Part shown: positions 27,328 through 35,636 of the stretch, in pieces
How the letters are laid out: every line of letters begins with the position of its first letter
Position numbering within the stretch: the stretch's first letter is position 1
Source of the DNA: Dialister sp. CAG:486
Lineage (GTDB): Bacteria > Bacillota > Negativicutes > Veillonellales > Dialisteraceae
Assembly (NCBI GenBank): GCA_000434475.1
Contig: FR879610.1
Coordinates: forward strand, 1-40,604
Reading direction: 5' to 3'
Length of the DNA stretch: 40,604 nucleotides
Position numbers and translations under genes: made by a program
Notes under the pieces: generated by a model
Told to the model about the DNA's origin: nothing
Database searches by the model: none
What the model saw: the letters and a program-made list of their open reading frames with translations, nothing else

Positions 27328-28629
27328 ATGAAAACAATCAATATTGCACTCCTTGGCTTCGGCACCGTCGGAAGCGGCGTCGCTGAAACCATCAAAAGAA
27401 ACAGCCAGATGATGGCAGAACAGCTGGGCTGTCAGTTGAAAATCACCTATGTACTGGTGCGTCATCCGGACAAGTACAAAAATGTACCTCTCTTGGAAGG
27501 TGTCCATCTGACATCCTCTTTTGAAGAGATCATGGCCGACCCCGATATCGGCATCGTAGTCGAAGTCATGGGAGGCATCCATCCGGCCAAGGAGTATATC
27601 TTTGAGGCACTCAATCACAAAATGAGCGTCGTCAGTGCCAATAAGGATGTCGTGGCGCTCTTTGGACCGGAGATCATGCATACCGCGATGGAGAATCATG
27701 TGAATTTCTCCTGCGAAGCCAGTGTCGGTGGCGGTATCCCGATCCTTCGTCCGCTGCACGATTCCCTGGCGGCGAATGAGATCGAAAGCATCGTAGGCAT
27801 CGTGAACGGGACGACGAATTTCATTCTTTCCAGTATGGACGAAGAAGGCGTCAGCTACTCGGATGCTCTTCGCGTGGCGCAGAAGAAGGGCTTTGCAGAA
27901 GCCGACCCGACCAATGACGTCTGCGGCTACGACGCAGCTAGAAAGCTCGCGATCCTCGCCTCCATCGGCTTCCGTGCGAACGTCACTTTTGATGACGTAC
28001 TTGTCGAAGGCATCGAGAAGATTTCCCAGAAGGATGTACAGTATGCAAGTGAGATGGGTTATGCCATCAAGCTGCTCGCTGTCGGTACCCGGCAGGACAA
28101 TGGCATCGCGCTCAATGTCTATCCGGCCTTCGTACCGCGTACCCATCCGCTCGCTTCCGTCAAGGGCTCCTACAATGCGATCTATGTCACCGGCAACATC
28201 GTCGATGACGTCATGTTCTACGGACGCGGCGCCGGTTCGCTCCCGACGGCCAGTGCGGTCATGGCAGATGTGATCTCCACCGCGAAACACATCATGAATG
28301 GCTCCACAGGCACCGGCATGATGCTGACGGAAACCAAGCGCATCCCATTCTACTCTTCCCTGAAGCTGAAGAACTCCTACTACTTCCGCTTGATCGTCGA
28401 CGATGTGACGGGCGTCCTCTCCCAGATCGCTTCTGCTTATGCCGACCATGACATCAGCATCAAGGAAGTCGTGCAGAAGAGCCGCTTCGAGGACGCAGCT
28501 GAACTGATGATCATCACGCAGGATACGCCTCGCGAAAATATCATTCAAGTCGAAAAAGCCCTGCAGGTCCTGCCCTGCATGCGCCAGGTCGCGAACATTG
28601 TGAGGGTCATGAATGATGACAGAGAATAA
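27328..28629 (+). CDS. hom: Homoserine dehydrogenase
   Basis: The product is 433 aa, the usual monofunctional length with a C-terminal ACT domain. It reduces aspartate semialdehyde to homoserine, the branch point to threonine and methionine. The nucleotide-binding motif is LLGFGTVGSGVAE (9-21); SANKDVVA, CEASVGGGIPILRPL, GIVNGTTNFILS and EADPTNDVCGYDAARKLAIL are family signatures. The ACT domain (about 350-425, LIVDDVTGVLSQIASAYADH) suggests feedback by threonine. CAGGAGGAG is an excellent ribosome site. It overlaps thrB by 17 bases. Confidence 0.98.
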   Translation: MKTINIALLGFGTVGSGVAETIKRNSQMMAEQLGCQLKITYVLVRHPDKYKNVPLLEGVHLTSSFEEIMADPDIGIVVEVMGGIHPAKEYIFEALNHKMSVVSANKDVVALFGPEIMHTAMENHVNFSCEASVGGGIPILRPLHDSLAANEIESIVGIVNGTTNFILSSMDEEGVSYSDALRVAQKKGFAEADPTNDVCGYDAARKLAILASIGFRANVTFDDVLVEGIEKISQKDVQYASEMGYAIKLLAVGTRQDNGIALNVYPAFVPRTHPLASVKGSYNAIYVTGNIVDDVMFYGRGAGSLPTASAVMADVISTAKHIMNGSTGTGMMLTETKRIPFYSSLKLKNSYYFRLIVDDVTGVLSQIASAYADHDISIKEVVQKSRFEDAAELMIITQDTPRENIIQVEKALQVLPCMRQVANIVRVMNDDRE

Positions 28630-29539
28630 GACATACATCGTCCGTGTACCGGCCACCACGGCGAATATCGGAAGCGGCTTCGACACTCTCGGCATGTCAC
28701 TCGGCCTTTATAATGTCGTCCAGTTCGTCCCCGAGGAAGGACGAGAGCTTAAAGATACCGTGATCCGCGCAGAAGGGGAAGGCGCAGACCAGATCCCTTC
28801 CGGAATGGATAACATGATCATTCAGGCGATGGCGGAAACGGCCCAAAAGGCAGGGAAAAAGATCCCCGGCGGCAGCATGTACCTCATCAACCGCATCCCC
28901 TTTGCCAGAGGCCTCGGCAGCAGCTCGGCGGCACTTGCTTCCGGCGTATTCCTTGCGAACCTGCTGATGGGTGAGCCCTTCGACAGGAAAGAGATCCTGA
29001 ATATCACCGCGGAGATGGAAGGGCATCCTGACAATGCAGCGCCTGCGATCTTAGGCGGCTTCTGCATGGCACTTCTGAAGGATGGCCATGTCACGGCGGA
29101 AAGCATCGATATCCCGTCCCACTGGAAAGCAGTCGTCACGATCCCGGACTTCGAGCTTCACACGGAAAAAGCCAGAGCCGTGCTTCCGAAGACATACAGC
29201 AGAAGTGATGCTGTGCATAATATCGGTGCCGTTTCCTTCCTGATGGCTGCCTTCATGTATCAGAAACCCGAGTATTTGAAATTTGGCCTTGACGACTGCA
29301 TCCATGTCCCGTATCGTCTAGATCTCATCCCAGGCTCCCGTCAGGTCATTGCAAATGCCATGTATTCCGGCGCCTACGGAGCGACCATCAGCGGCTCCGG
29401 CCCGACCATCATCGCCTTCGCCCCGGCGGAGAAAGCGCACATGGTCGGTGAAGCCATGGTCGACGAATTCCGCTCCGCCAAGATGACGGCGCGCTACCTC
29501 GTGCTCGACTTCGATCAGAATGGCATCATGGCCGTGTAA
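28613..29539 (+). CDS. thrB: Homoserine kinase
   Basis: The product is 308 aa. ThrB phosphorylates homoserine for threonine synthesis. It is a GHMP kinase: VPATTANIGSGFDTLGMSL near the N-terminus, the ATP loop PFARGLGSSSAALASG (about 97-112) and the C-terminal GAYGATISGSGPTIIAF. The start overlaps the hom coding end, so the two are coupled; ATG 28616 is an alternative. thrC is not adjacent. A strong terminator follows at 29591. Confidence 0.97.
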   Translation: MMTENKTYIVRVPATTANIGSGFDTLGMSLGLYNVVQFVPEEGRELKDTVIRAEGEGADQIPSGMDNMIIQAMAETAQKAGKKIPGGSMYLINRIPFARGLGSSSAALASGVFLANLLMGEPFDRKEILNITAEMEGHPDNAAPAILGGFCMALLKDGHVTAESIDIPSHWKAVVTIPDFELHTEKARAVLPKTYSRSDAVHNIGAVSFLMAAFMYQKPEYLKFGLDDCIHVPYRLDLIPGSRQVIANAMYSGAYGATISGSGPTIIAFAPAEKAHMVGEAMVDEFRSAKMTARYLVLDFDQNGIMAV

Positions 29540-29590
29540 TGACATAAAAGACGCAAAAAATATAAAGCGCCTCGTTTCCCTTGAATCCAC

Positions 29591-29627
29591 AAAAAGATCT
29601 CCATGCGATTTGCATGGAGGTCTTTTT
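29591..29627 (+). terminator. Rho-independent terminator after thrB
   Basis: AAAAAGATCTCCATGC, GATTT loop, GCATGGAGGTCTTTTT. Its core, CTCCATGC..GCATGGAG, recurs in the terminator at 37933-37964, so similar hairpins lie at both edges of the accessory block. Confidence 0.9.
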
Positions 29628-29700
29628 GCTTGAAAGGTTTTGTTAGTTCTGAACTGCAGCGGTTGGCTGCATGTTTATCATTAGATAATTACAGCGAATG

Positions 29701-29709
29701 TGATACAAT
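29701..29709 (+). promoter_or_regulatory. Extended -10 promoter of the LysR gene
   Basis: TGATACAAT is an extended -10 element 44 bases before the ATG at 29754. The -35 region is weak. It is the first promoter signal of the accessory block. Confidence 0.5.
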
Positions 29710-29753
29710 TGATTAAAATGAATCTCATCCTTTATAAGAAGCGGAGGAAACTT

Positions 29754-30644
29754 ATGGATTTGCGATATTTACAAACCTTTAAGGAGATCGTACGTGAGGG
29801 GAGTTTTTCTGGTGCAGCTAGAAAGTTATCTTATACCCAATCGACAATTACCTTTCATATGGATCAGCTTGAAAAGGAGCTGGATACCATGCTCTTTGAA
29901 AAAGTGGGACGGCGCATGGTGCTGACAAAGGCGGGAGAAGAGTTTATTCCTTATGTAGAAGAAGTTTTATCTGCACTGGATAAGATGAAAAATTTTCAGT
30001 CCGACTTGGCAGAGTGTAAAGGAACGCTTCGACTGGGAGCACCGGAATCGCTATTATGCTTTCGCTTTCCGCAGATTTTGAAGGTTTTCCATCAGCGAGC
30101 TCCTAGAGTTCATCTGTACTTACGCTCTATGAATAGTCGAAATGTGCAGGAGGCATTAAAAGATGACCAGATCGATATAGGGGCCTTCTACTTGAATGAA
30201 CAGGATGTGGATGACAGCTTGGTGTGGGAGAAGGGAGGGACCTATCCACTGGTTCTCTTTGGTTCACCTCGGATAAAACGAACGTATAGCGATTTTGTTA
30301 CACCTCATCAAGATTTTCCCCTGTTATCTGCCATTGTACAGCCAATGCCGGGTTCTCTGGGACGAAAATTTAATGCTTATTTGGAGGAGAAAGATATTCA
30401 TTTAGGAAATATGATTGAAATCCGCAGTACCCAGACGATTATCAATTTGGCAAAGAATGATGTGGGGATTTGTTATTTGCCTAGATTTGTGGTGGAGAAG
30501 GAGCTTCAAACAGGGGAACTGGTGGAACTGGAAACGGATATGAAGGCAGCTCCCATTTCTTCCGCTTATGGGTATCGGAAAAATAAATGGATCAGCCCAG
30601 CGATCAAATTGTTTCTGGATATATTGAAGGGACATTGTCTTTGA
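29754..30644 (+). CDS. LysR-family transcriptional regulator
   Basis: The product is 296 aa. The N-terminal winged helix-turn-helix (about 1-60: MDLRYLQTFKEIVREGSFSG, AARKLSYTQSTITFHMDQLE) is followed by a linker helix and a periplasmic-binding-like effector domain (about 87-290, starting GTLRLGAPESLL). GCGGAGG supports ATG 29754 rather than the upstream in-frame ATG at 29700. It lies upstream of, and in the same direction as, the nitrogenase-like gene, which has its own leader. It probably controls the uptake block; its effector could be the imported ligand or a metal-linked metabolite. Base composition is AT-richer than in the flanking core genes. Confidence 0.93.
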   Translation: MDLRYLQTFKEIVREGSFSGAARKLSYTQSTITFHMDQLEKELDTMLFEKVGRRMVLTKAGEEFIPYVEEVLSALDKMKNFQSDLAECKGTLRLGAPESLLCFRFPQILKVFHQRAPRVHLYLRSMNSRNVQEALKDDQIDIGAFYLNEQDVDDSLVWEKGGTYPLVLFGSPRIKRTYSDFVTPHQDFPLLSAIVQPMPGSLGRKFNAYLEEKDIHLGNMIEIRSTQTIINLAKNDVGICYLPRFVVEKELQTGELVELETDMKAAPISSAYGYRKNKWISPAIKLFLDILKGHCL

Positions 30645-30766
30645 TTGGATGTAAGATGGCTCCGATTACAATGATGCAAGATCAATCTTTAACCATTATT
30701 CAATTTTTCTGAATTAATTCTTTCAATTCTTCAATTTGATAGAACGAAATATTTTCATTAAAATAG

Positions 30767-30799
30767 TATAAGTGATATGTGGGCGATATATGGGATAAT
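30767..30799 (+). promoter_or_regulatory. Promoter region of the nitrogenase-like gene with shared GGGCGAT box
   Basis: TATAAG (30767-30772) lacks a good -35, which suggests activator dependence. Around the expected start site are GGGCGAT (30781-30787) and GGGATAAT (30792-30799). The same pair, GGGCGAT then AGATAAT, lies at the same place downstream of the TonB-receptor -10 box (35484-35508). A half-site-like CTTCAATTTGATAGAA lies just upstream (about 30730). Confidence 0.4.
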
Positions 30800-30836
30800 T
30801 AAAGCAGAAAAATAAAATGAACGGAGAGGAGTTACT

Positions 30837-32378
30837 TTGAAGACGATTCAAGCTGAAAAACGCTCTAAAGCAGAAATTGCCATGACGAGATTTTGGAAGC
30901 GTAAAGATGTCATGGTGGTAGCGGCAGGTTCCATTCCCTGTATTCGGGAGTTATATATCTTAGCGAAAGAAATGGGGACTTTGCATCAATTTCGTTATGT
31001 CAGTTTGACAAATTCGGATTATATTCTGGGTAGTGCGGAAGATATGATCCGAGAAGCCTTAAGAAAGGCCGCTCTTGTGCCCGGTGTTCAGGTGGTAGTT
31101 TTTTACTTGTCTTGCCTGGATATTTTAGTACGGCTGGATTTCCATCATTTGGAAGAAAACTTATATAAGGAAACGGGGGTGCTTGTAAAATGCTTTTACC
31201 GGGGACCTTTGGGGAAAGAAGAAAAAGAACGCCTGGATGCGGATACCTTTTTGCGTACTTTTCCTAAAGAAGCCGGTACAATCATTCAATTATCAGACCA
31301 ACTACCGCCACCTGTATCTGATGGAGCCGGAATTTCTGATTGGATGCGGCGTCATGGATGGGCGAATGTACTGGTTACACCAGCAGGGTGTCGCAGCTGC
31401 ATGAGTGATTGTGATATGACAGAAGACCAGAAGCACGTGTACTATCCGACTGTTGTGACCCGTGATTTCGTCTTTGGCATGGAAGATACGACGAAAAAAC
31501 AGACAGATGCTTTGTTGAAGCAAACAAAGCTTTCCGGAGTTTCCCTCATTGGCACGGCCGTACCATCATTTATAGGCATGGATGGCGAGAGTGTGGTAGA
31601 TAGTCTTTGCGAGAAAGACTACCAGGCGGTGTATTGGGAAGCGGATGGATTTCATGATGCTCTCTATGGGGTCAGTCAGGCGGAATTGCAGCAGGTCAGA
31701 TGTAAGGCGAATTGGCTTTTAAAAGAGAAGAAGAAAGTGGTGCAGATTTTGGGGTACAGTCCGCTTTTAGCGGGTCATATGACAGACCTCGAAGAGGGAC
31801 TTTCTTTCTTGCGCCAACTGGGATATGAAGTGATTTTTGACGGACAACAGGCGGCAAGAAACGTTCCTGCCCTGAATTGGGTTGTATCTACCGCTGGGAT
31901 TGCTGCCGCAAGGTGGATGCAGGAAAGGTTACAAACCCCCAGTATCATATCTCGCCCATTGGGAGATCATGCCTGGTCCACATGGAAGAAGCAGGTGCAG
32001 GAACTTTTGCGGGACGGAAAAGGCGAACGGAAATTACAGATTCATCGGATGGACATTCCTAAAAAGTATGAGGAGCATATCCTTTTTATAGGAGAACCGG
32101 TGCAGATTATGGGAGCTGCTCATGCACTTTGGCACGAAGGCTATGCCCAGATTCGATTGTCTTCCTTGGCTTGGTCGAAAGAATCGGAAAAGCTCATCCG
32201 AAGTGCTCCTGGCGGAGATACTTTCCATATTTTGCGAAATATGTCTGATTTAGTAAAAGAACGAGATTGGGCAGATGTTGTCTATTGTGATCCGTGGTTA
32301 TTTCCTTTCTTTAGTGGAAAGAAAACTGTCTCTATGCCTTGGGGGTTGATTTCAGGAAGGACAGGGCTTAGTCGTTAG
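30837..32378 (+). CDS. Nitrogenase component 1-like oxidoreductase, role unknown
   Basis: The product is 513 aa, with no signal peptide, so cytoplasmic. The first 125 residues follow the pattern of the NifD/NifK/BchN/CfbD superfamily: a glycine loop with Cys35 (AAGSIPCIREL, like the GPVGC segment), DYILGSAEDMIREAL (61-75, like the family's DIVFGGEEKLxxAI), and FYLSCLDILVRLDF (89-102, Cys93) followed by a YRGPLG turn. A second Rossmann-like half has VVQILGYSPLLAG and LRQLGYEVIFDG. The N-terminal P-cluster cysteine segment seems to be missing. CRSCMSDC (Cys185, Cys188, Cys192) is an extra cluster-like motif. It lies 68 bases before a FecB-type gene. A reductive or scaffold role on an imported tetrapyrrole or metal chelate is inferred. 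No NifH-like partner is present. Confidence 0.7.
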   Translation: MKTIQAEKRSKAEIAMTRFWKRKDVMVVAAGSIPCIRELYILAKEMGTLHQFRYVSLTNSDYILGSAEDMIREALRKAALVPGVQVVVFYLSCLDILVRLDFHHLEENLYKETGVLVKCFYRGPLGKEEKERLDADTFLRTFPKEAGTIIQLSDQLPPPVSDGAGISDWMRRHGWANVLVTPAGCRSCMSDCDMTEDQKHVYYPTVVTRDFVFGMEDTTKKQTDALLKQTKLSGVSLIGTAVPSFIGMDGESVVDSLCEKDYQAVYWEADGFHDALYGVSQAELQQVRCKANWLLKEKKKVVQILGYSPLLAGHMTDLEEGLSFLRQLGYEVIFDGQQAARNVPALNWVVSTAGIAAARWMQERLQTPSIISRPLGDHAWSTWKKQVQELLRDGKGERKLQIHRMDIPKKYEEHILFIGEPVQIMGAAHALWHEGYAQIRLSSLAWSKESEKLIRSAPGGDTFHILRNMSDLVKERDWADVVYCDPWLFPFFSGKKTVSMPWGLISGRTGLSR

Positions 32379-32446
32379 TGGCTTTCAAATGAAGGGTTTT
32401 CTGAGTTGTTGGCTTATTTTTCTATATGAGTTAAAGGAGAATATCG

Positions 32447-33547
32447 ATGAAATACATACAGAAAGCTATACTTTTTGCTGCTTTAGCAGGAGCGATTGCT
32501 GTTTTTGGAGGGTGTGGAAGTACGGAGAATCAGCAGCCTGTGGCACCGGCAAAGACGGTCACCATTACGGATGTGACAGGGAGACAGGTGGAAATGCCAG
32601 CGGTGAAGAAAATGGCTGTTGTACCGCTTCCATGGGCTTCCGTGGTATATGCCCTGGATGGCAATGCCGATCGATTGGGCGCCGTTCATCCAGGGGCTAT
32701 GTCAGCTTATAAAGGACACTTCCTGGAAAAAATGGACAGTCACTTTGGTCAACTGGATGCCAAAATGATTGGACAGGATTTTTCTATCCATGCGGAAAGT
32801 TTAGCGAATGCAGGCATCGACAGCGCTGTGCTTTGGTCTTATCAAGAAAAAGATGCCGATAAGCTGAAACAAATCGGGATTCCTACTGTCATGATCAATA
32901 ATGACAGTGTAGATACCTTGAAAAAGAGCTTCCTCATTGTTGGGCAGATGCTTGGAAAAGAGGATCGGGCAAAACAGCTCAATGCTTACTATGATCATGC
33001 GTATAGTGAAATCACAGCTCACAAAGCAGAGGTAGAAAAAGCAGATAAACCAACGATCCTGTTTTTGAAAAACAGCAAGCTGCGTCTCCAAGGCAATAAT
33101 AATTTTATTCACGAAGCCATTCAAATTGGCGGTGGTGCCAATCCATTTGAGCAGGAAGCAAACTCAGACAGCAACAAAGATATTTCAATGGAAGAAGTGT
33201 ATCGCATCAATCCGGATATTATTCTTCTGAGTAATTTTGATACCTTTATTCCGGACGATTTATATGAAAATAGAATTCCTGGACAGGATTGGAGTACCGT
33301 GAAGGCAGTTCAGAATCACCACGTATATAAAGTACCGATGGGTATATACCGCTGGGATGCACCAGGGGTAGAGACACCGCTCATGATGAAATGGTTGGCC
33401 ACCCTCTTACAACCTGAAATTTTCAAAAATATTGATGTGAGAAGAGATACCAAGGCTTTTTATAAAGATTTCATGCATTATGATTTGTCTGATGAAGATC
33501 TGTCTATGATCTTTGCGGATAAAGAGAATCAAAATAGCCGCTGGTGA
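32447..33547 (+). CDS. ABC importer substrate-binding lipoprotein (FecB/BtuF type)
   Basis: The product is 366 aa. The signal peptide ends in a lipobox, AVFGGC with Cys23, so it is a membrane-anchored lipoprotein. The mature part is a periplasmic-binding fold of the iron-siderophore, heme or cobalamin class (PF01497-type): TVTITDVTGRQVEMP at the start, IGIPTVMINNDSVDTLKKSF in the middle, and MEEVYRINPDIILLSNFD with W..VKAVQNHHVYKVP in the C-lobe. AAAGGAG precedes the ATG. Permease and ATPase genes follow directly. The ligand cannot be read from sequence; the TonB receptor downstream suggests an iron chelate or tetrapyrrole. Confidence 0.92.
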   Translation: MKYIQKAILFAALAGAIAVFGGCGSTENQQPVAPAKTVTITDVTGRQVEMPAVKKMAVVPLPWASVVYALDGNADRLGAVHPGAMSAYKGHFLEKMDSHFGQLDAKMIGQDFSIHAESLANAGIDSAVLWSYQEKDADKLKQIGIPTVMINNDSVDTLKKSFLIVGQMLGKEDRAKQLNAYYDHAYSEITAHKAEVEKADKPTILFLKNSKLRLQGNNNFIHEAIQIGGGANPFEQEANSDSNKDISMEEVYRINPDIILLSNFDTFIPDDLYENRIPGQDWSTVKAVQNHHVYKVPMGIYRWDAPGVETPLMMKWLATLLQPEIFKNIDVRRDTKAFYKDFMHYDLSDEDLSMIFADKENQNSRW

Positions 33548-33572
33548 ATGATATGTGTTTGAAGGAGATCTT

Positions 33573-34595
33573 ATGAATACTATCACGGAGAGGAAATTTC
33601 ATTTTCTCATGATGCTGCTGATTTTTGCGTTATTGATGATGGCGGTGTGCAGTATCAGTCTAGGGAGATATTATATTTCACCTGTTCATGTGGTGAAAAT
33701 TATCCTGGCTCCTCTGTATCCCATGGTACAGGATTGGTCGAATCAAGCCAGCAGCGTTATTTATACACTCCGTCTCCCCCGGGCTTTAGCTGCTATGATG
33801 ATTGGAGCCGCTTTGTCTTTATCCGGGGCATCTTACCAGAGCGTATTTAAAAATCCTCTAGTGGCACCAGATATGCTGGGAGTGTCATCCGGTGCTTGTG
33901 TAGGCGCTTCCTTGTGCATTCTTCTTGGATTCTCTCAGGCAGGAGTCCAGGGAGGGGCTTTTGCCGGTGGTCTTCTGGCTGTTTTCCTGGCGGTGTCGAT
34001 TCCACGCATCATAGGGAAAAATTCTATTGTTATGCTGGTGCTTTCCGGCATTATTGTGAGTGGCCTCACGGGTTCTCTTTTGGGAATTATAAAGTACCTG
34101 GCAGATAGCGATACCCAATTGCCTGCTATTACATATTGGCAGCTGGGGTCACTTGTTTCTGTGGTTTGGACGAATTTGCTATCTAGCGGAGTGCCTATCT
34201 TACTTTGCATGATTTTCATGATGCTCATTCGCTGGCGGATGAATATTCTGACACTATCCGAAGAAGAAAATCATATGTTAGGGAAACACAACGGATTCCT
34301 CAGGTATGCAGTGATTCTTTGCGCTACCATTCTGACAGCCTGCTCCGTTTGTATCACCGGGACCATTGGCTGGGTAGGATTGGTCATTCCTCACTTTTCT
34401 CGCATGATGGTAGGACCGGATAATCGCAAGTTATTACCCATTGCCATGGTACTTGGCGCCTTATTTCTTCTTTTTATTGATACTTTATCCAGAGCAGCAC
34501 TGGAAGCAGAAATTCCGCTCAGTATTTTGACAGGCCTGGTAGGTGCGCCTTTCTATTTCTATTTATTGGTACGGCAGAGGATGAAGTTATCATGA
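33573..34595 (+). CDS. ABC importer permease, FecCD family
   Basis: The product is 340 aa with about ten hydrophobic segments. FecCD signatures include YTLRLPRALAAMMIGAALSL, SGASYQSVFKNPLVAPDMLG (about 86-105), and near the C-terminus GTIGWVGLVIPHFSRMMVGP and LLPIAMVLGALFLLFIDTLS. GAAGGAGATC supports ATG 33573 over the GTG at 33555. As one permease gene is present, the transporter would be a homodimer, as in BtuC. The ATPase gene overlaps its stop by four bases. Confidence 0.95.
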   Translation: MNTITERKFHFLMMLLIFALLMMAVCSISLGRYYISPVHVVKIILAPLYPMVQDWSNQASSVIYTLRLPRALAAMMIGAALSLSGASYQSVFKNPLVAPDMLGVSSGACVGASLCILLGFSQAGVQGGAFAGGLLAVFLAVSIPRIIGKNSIVMLVLSGIIVSGLTGSLLGIIKYLADSDTQLPAITYWQLGSLVSVVWTNLLSSGVPILLCMIFMMLIRWRMNILTLSEEENHMLGKHNGFLRYAVILCATILTACSVCITGTIGWVGLVIPHFSRMMVGPDNRKLLPIAMVLGALFLLFIDTLSRAALEAEIPLSILTGLVGAPFYFYLLVRQRMKLS

Positions 34596-35374
34596 AACTG
34601 GAAGTGAAGAATTTGTCCTTTGGGTATCAGAAAGGACAGCATTTATGGGAAAATGTTTCTTTTACGGTAAAGAAAGGAGAAATATTTTCCATTCTAGGGG
34701 CCAATGGAGCGGGCAAGTCCACTTTGCTTCGGAGCATCATTGGATTCCTGCATCCTGAGACAGGCAGTGTATTCTTTGAAGATGATGAAGGGAATCGATA
34801 TGATGCCTTCGAGGCAGGGAGTGATTTTACCAGCCATATCGGTTATGTACCCCAGATGCAGGATAATGCCTACTCTTTCGCTCTAAAAGATTATGTGCTT
34901 TTGGGGTGTGCCCCTCATTTGGGCTTATTCCAATCTCCTTCTAAAGAATATGAAGACAGAGCAGACACTGTTATGGCAGAGATGGGGATTTATGATAGAA
35001 GGGATCAACCTTTCAATACGCTCTCCGGCGGGCAGCAACGGCAGGCAGTCATTGCGCGTGCCATTCTGCAGCAGCCAGATATGATTGTCATGGATGAACC
35101 TACGAATCATCTCGACTATGGGAATCAATACCGGGGCATACAAATGATAGAAAAATTAGCAGACAGAGGCATAGCGGTGATTCTCACCACCCATATGCCT
35201 GACCATGCCCTGTATCTGGGAGATCATACGGGACTTCTCATTCATCATCAACTTCTTTGTGGTAAAACAAAAGAAGTGATCAATGAAATGCATCTCTCTG
35301 ACATGTATAAGATCCCTGTAAAAATGGTTTATGTCAAAGAAGCCAAACGGGTGATTTGTTTCCCTGCTATTTAA
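34592..35374 (+). CDS. ABC importer ATP-binding protein (FecE/BtuD type)
   Basis: The product is 260 aa. It powers the FecCD-type permease from the cytoplasmic side. Walker A GANGAGKST (36-44), Q-loop YVPQMQ (about 85-90), signature LSGGQQRQ (144-151), Walker B MIVMDEP (164-170) with D-loop NHLD, and switch His in TTHMPDHA are all intact. The start overlaps the permease stop (ATGA). A perfect terminator follows at 35376, so the nitrogenase-like gene and the three transporter genes probably make one transcript. Confidence 0.95.
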   Translation: MKLEVKNLSFGYQKGQHLWENVSFTVKKGEIFSILGANGAGKSTLLRSIIGFLHPETGSVFFEDDEGNRYDAFEAGSDFTSHIGYVPQMQDNAYSFALKDYVLLGCAPHLGLFQSPSKEYEDRADTVMAEMGIYDRRDQPFNTLSGGQQRQAVIARAILQQPDMIVMDEPTNHLDYGNQYRGIQMIEKLADRGIAVILTTHMPDHALYLGDHTGLLIHHQLLCGKTKEVINEMHLSDMYKIPVKMVYVKEAKRVICFPAI

Positions 35375-35375
35375 T

Positions 35376-35409
35376 AAAAGCAGTAGACCACGAGAGGTCT
35401 ACTGCTTTT
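35376..35409 (+). terminator. Rho-independent terminator after the ABC operon
   Basis: AAAAGCAGTAGACC, ACGAGA loop, GGTCTACTGCTTTT: 14 perfect pairs ending in a T tract, just after the ATPase stop codon. Confidence 0.92.
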
Positions 35410-35471
35410 TGATGGGTTAACAAATCAGAAGATCCGTTATGAGTACGGTTATTCTGTTTCTATTCGTAAAC

Positions 35472-35508
35472 TATAATAAAGTCGGGCGATGTCCTGTAGT
35501 GAGATAAT
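35472..35508 (+). promoter_or_regulatory. Promoter region of the TonB-receptor gene with shared GGGCGAT box
   Basis: TATAAT (35472-35477) has only a weak -35 (TTATTC at 35449-35454). GGGCGAT (35484-35490) and AGATAAT (35502-35508) follow, matching the arrangement before the nitrogenase-like gene. The two transcripts of the block may thus share a regulator. Confidence 0.45.
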
Positions 35509-35510
35509 AC

Positions 35511-35555
35511 TTTTACAAATTTGAATCATTCATTCAATAATTCAAATTTGTAAAA
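35511..35555. promoter_or_regulatory. Perfect 16-bp inverted repeat in the TonB-receptor leader
   Basis: TTTTACAAATTTGAAT (35511-35526) and ATTCAAATTTGTAAAA (35540-35555) are exact reverse complements around a 13-base loop. The site is AT-rich, lies between the likely -10 box and the start codon, and could be an operator or an RNA hairpin controlling receptor expression. Confidence 0.55.
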
Positions 35556-35636
35556 TCGTCAATAAAATAGTACATTATATTTAGTGAAGCGCTTTTTGTT
35601 TCAAACATTCTGTTAATTATCTGGGAGGAATCTAGG

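Noticed and set aside
35404..35636. Cobalamin riboswitch before the TonB receptor
   Set aside because: No B12-box (GCCACTG-type) or matching helices; only the AT-rich palindrome and promoter elements are visible.
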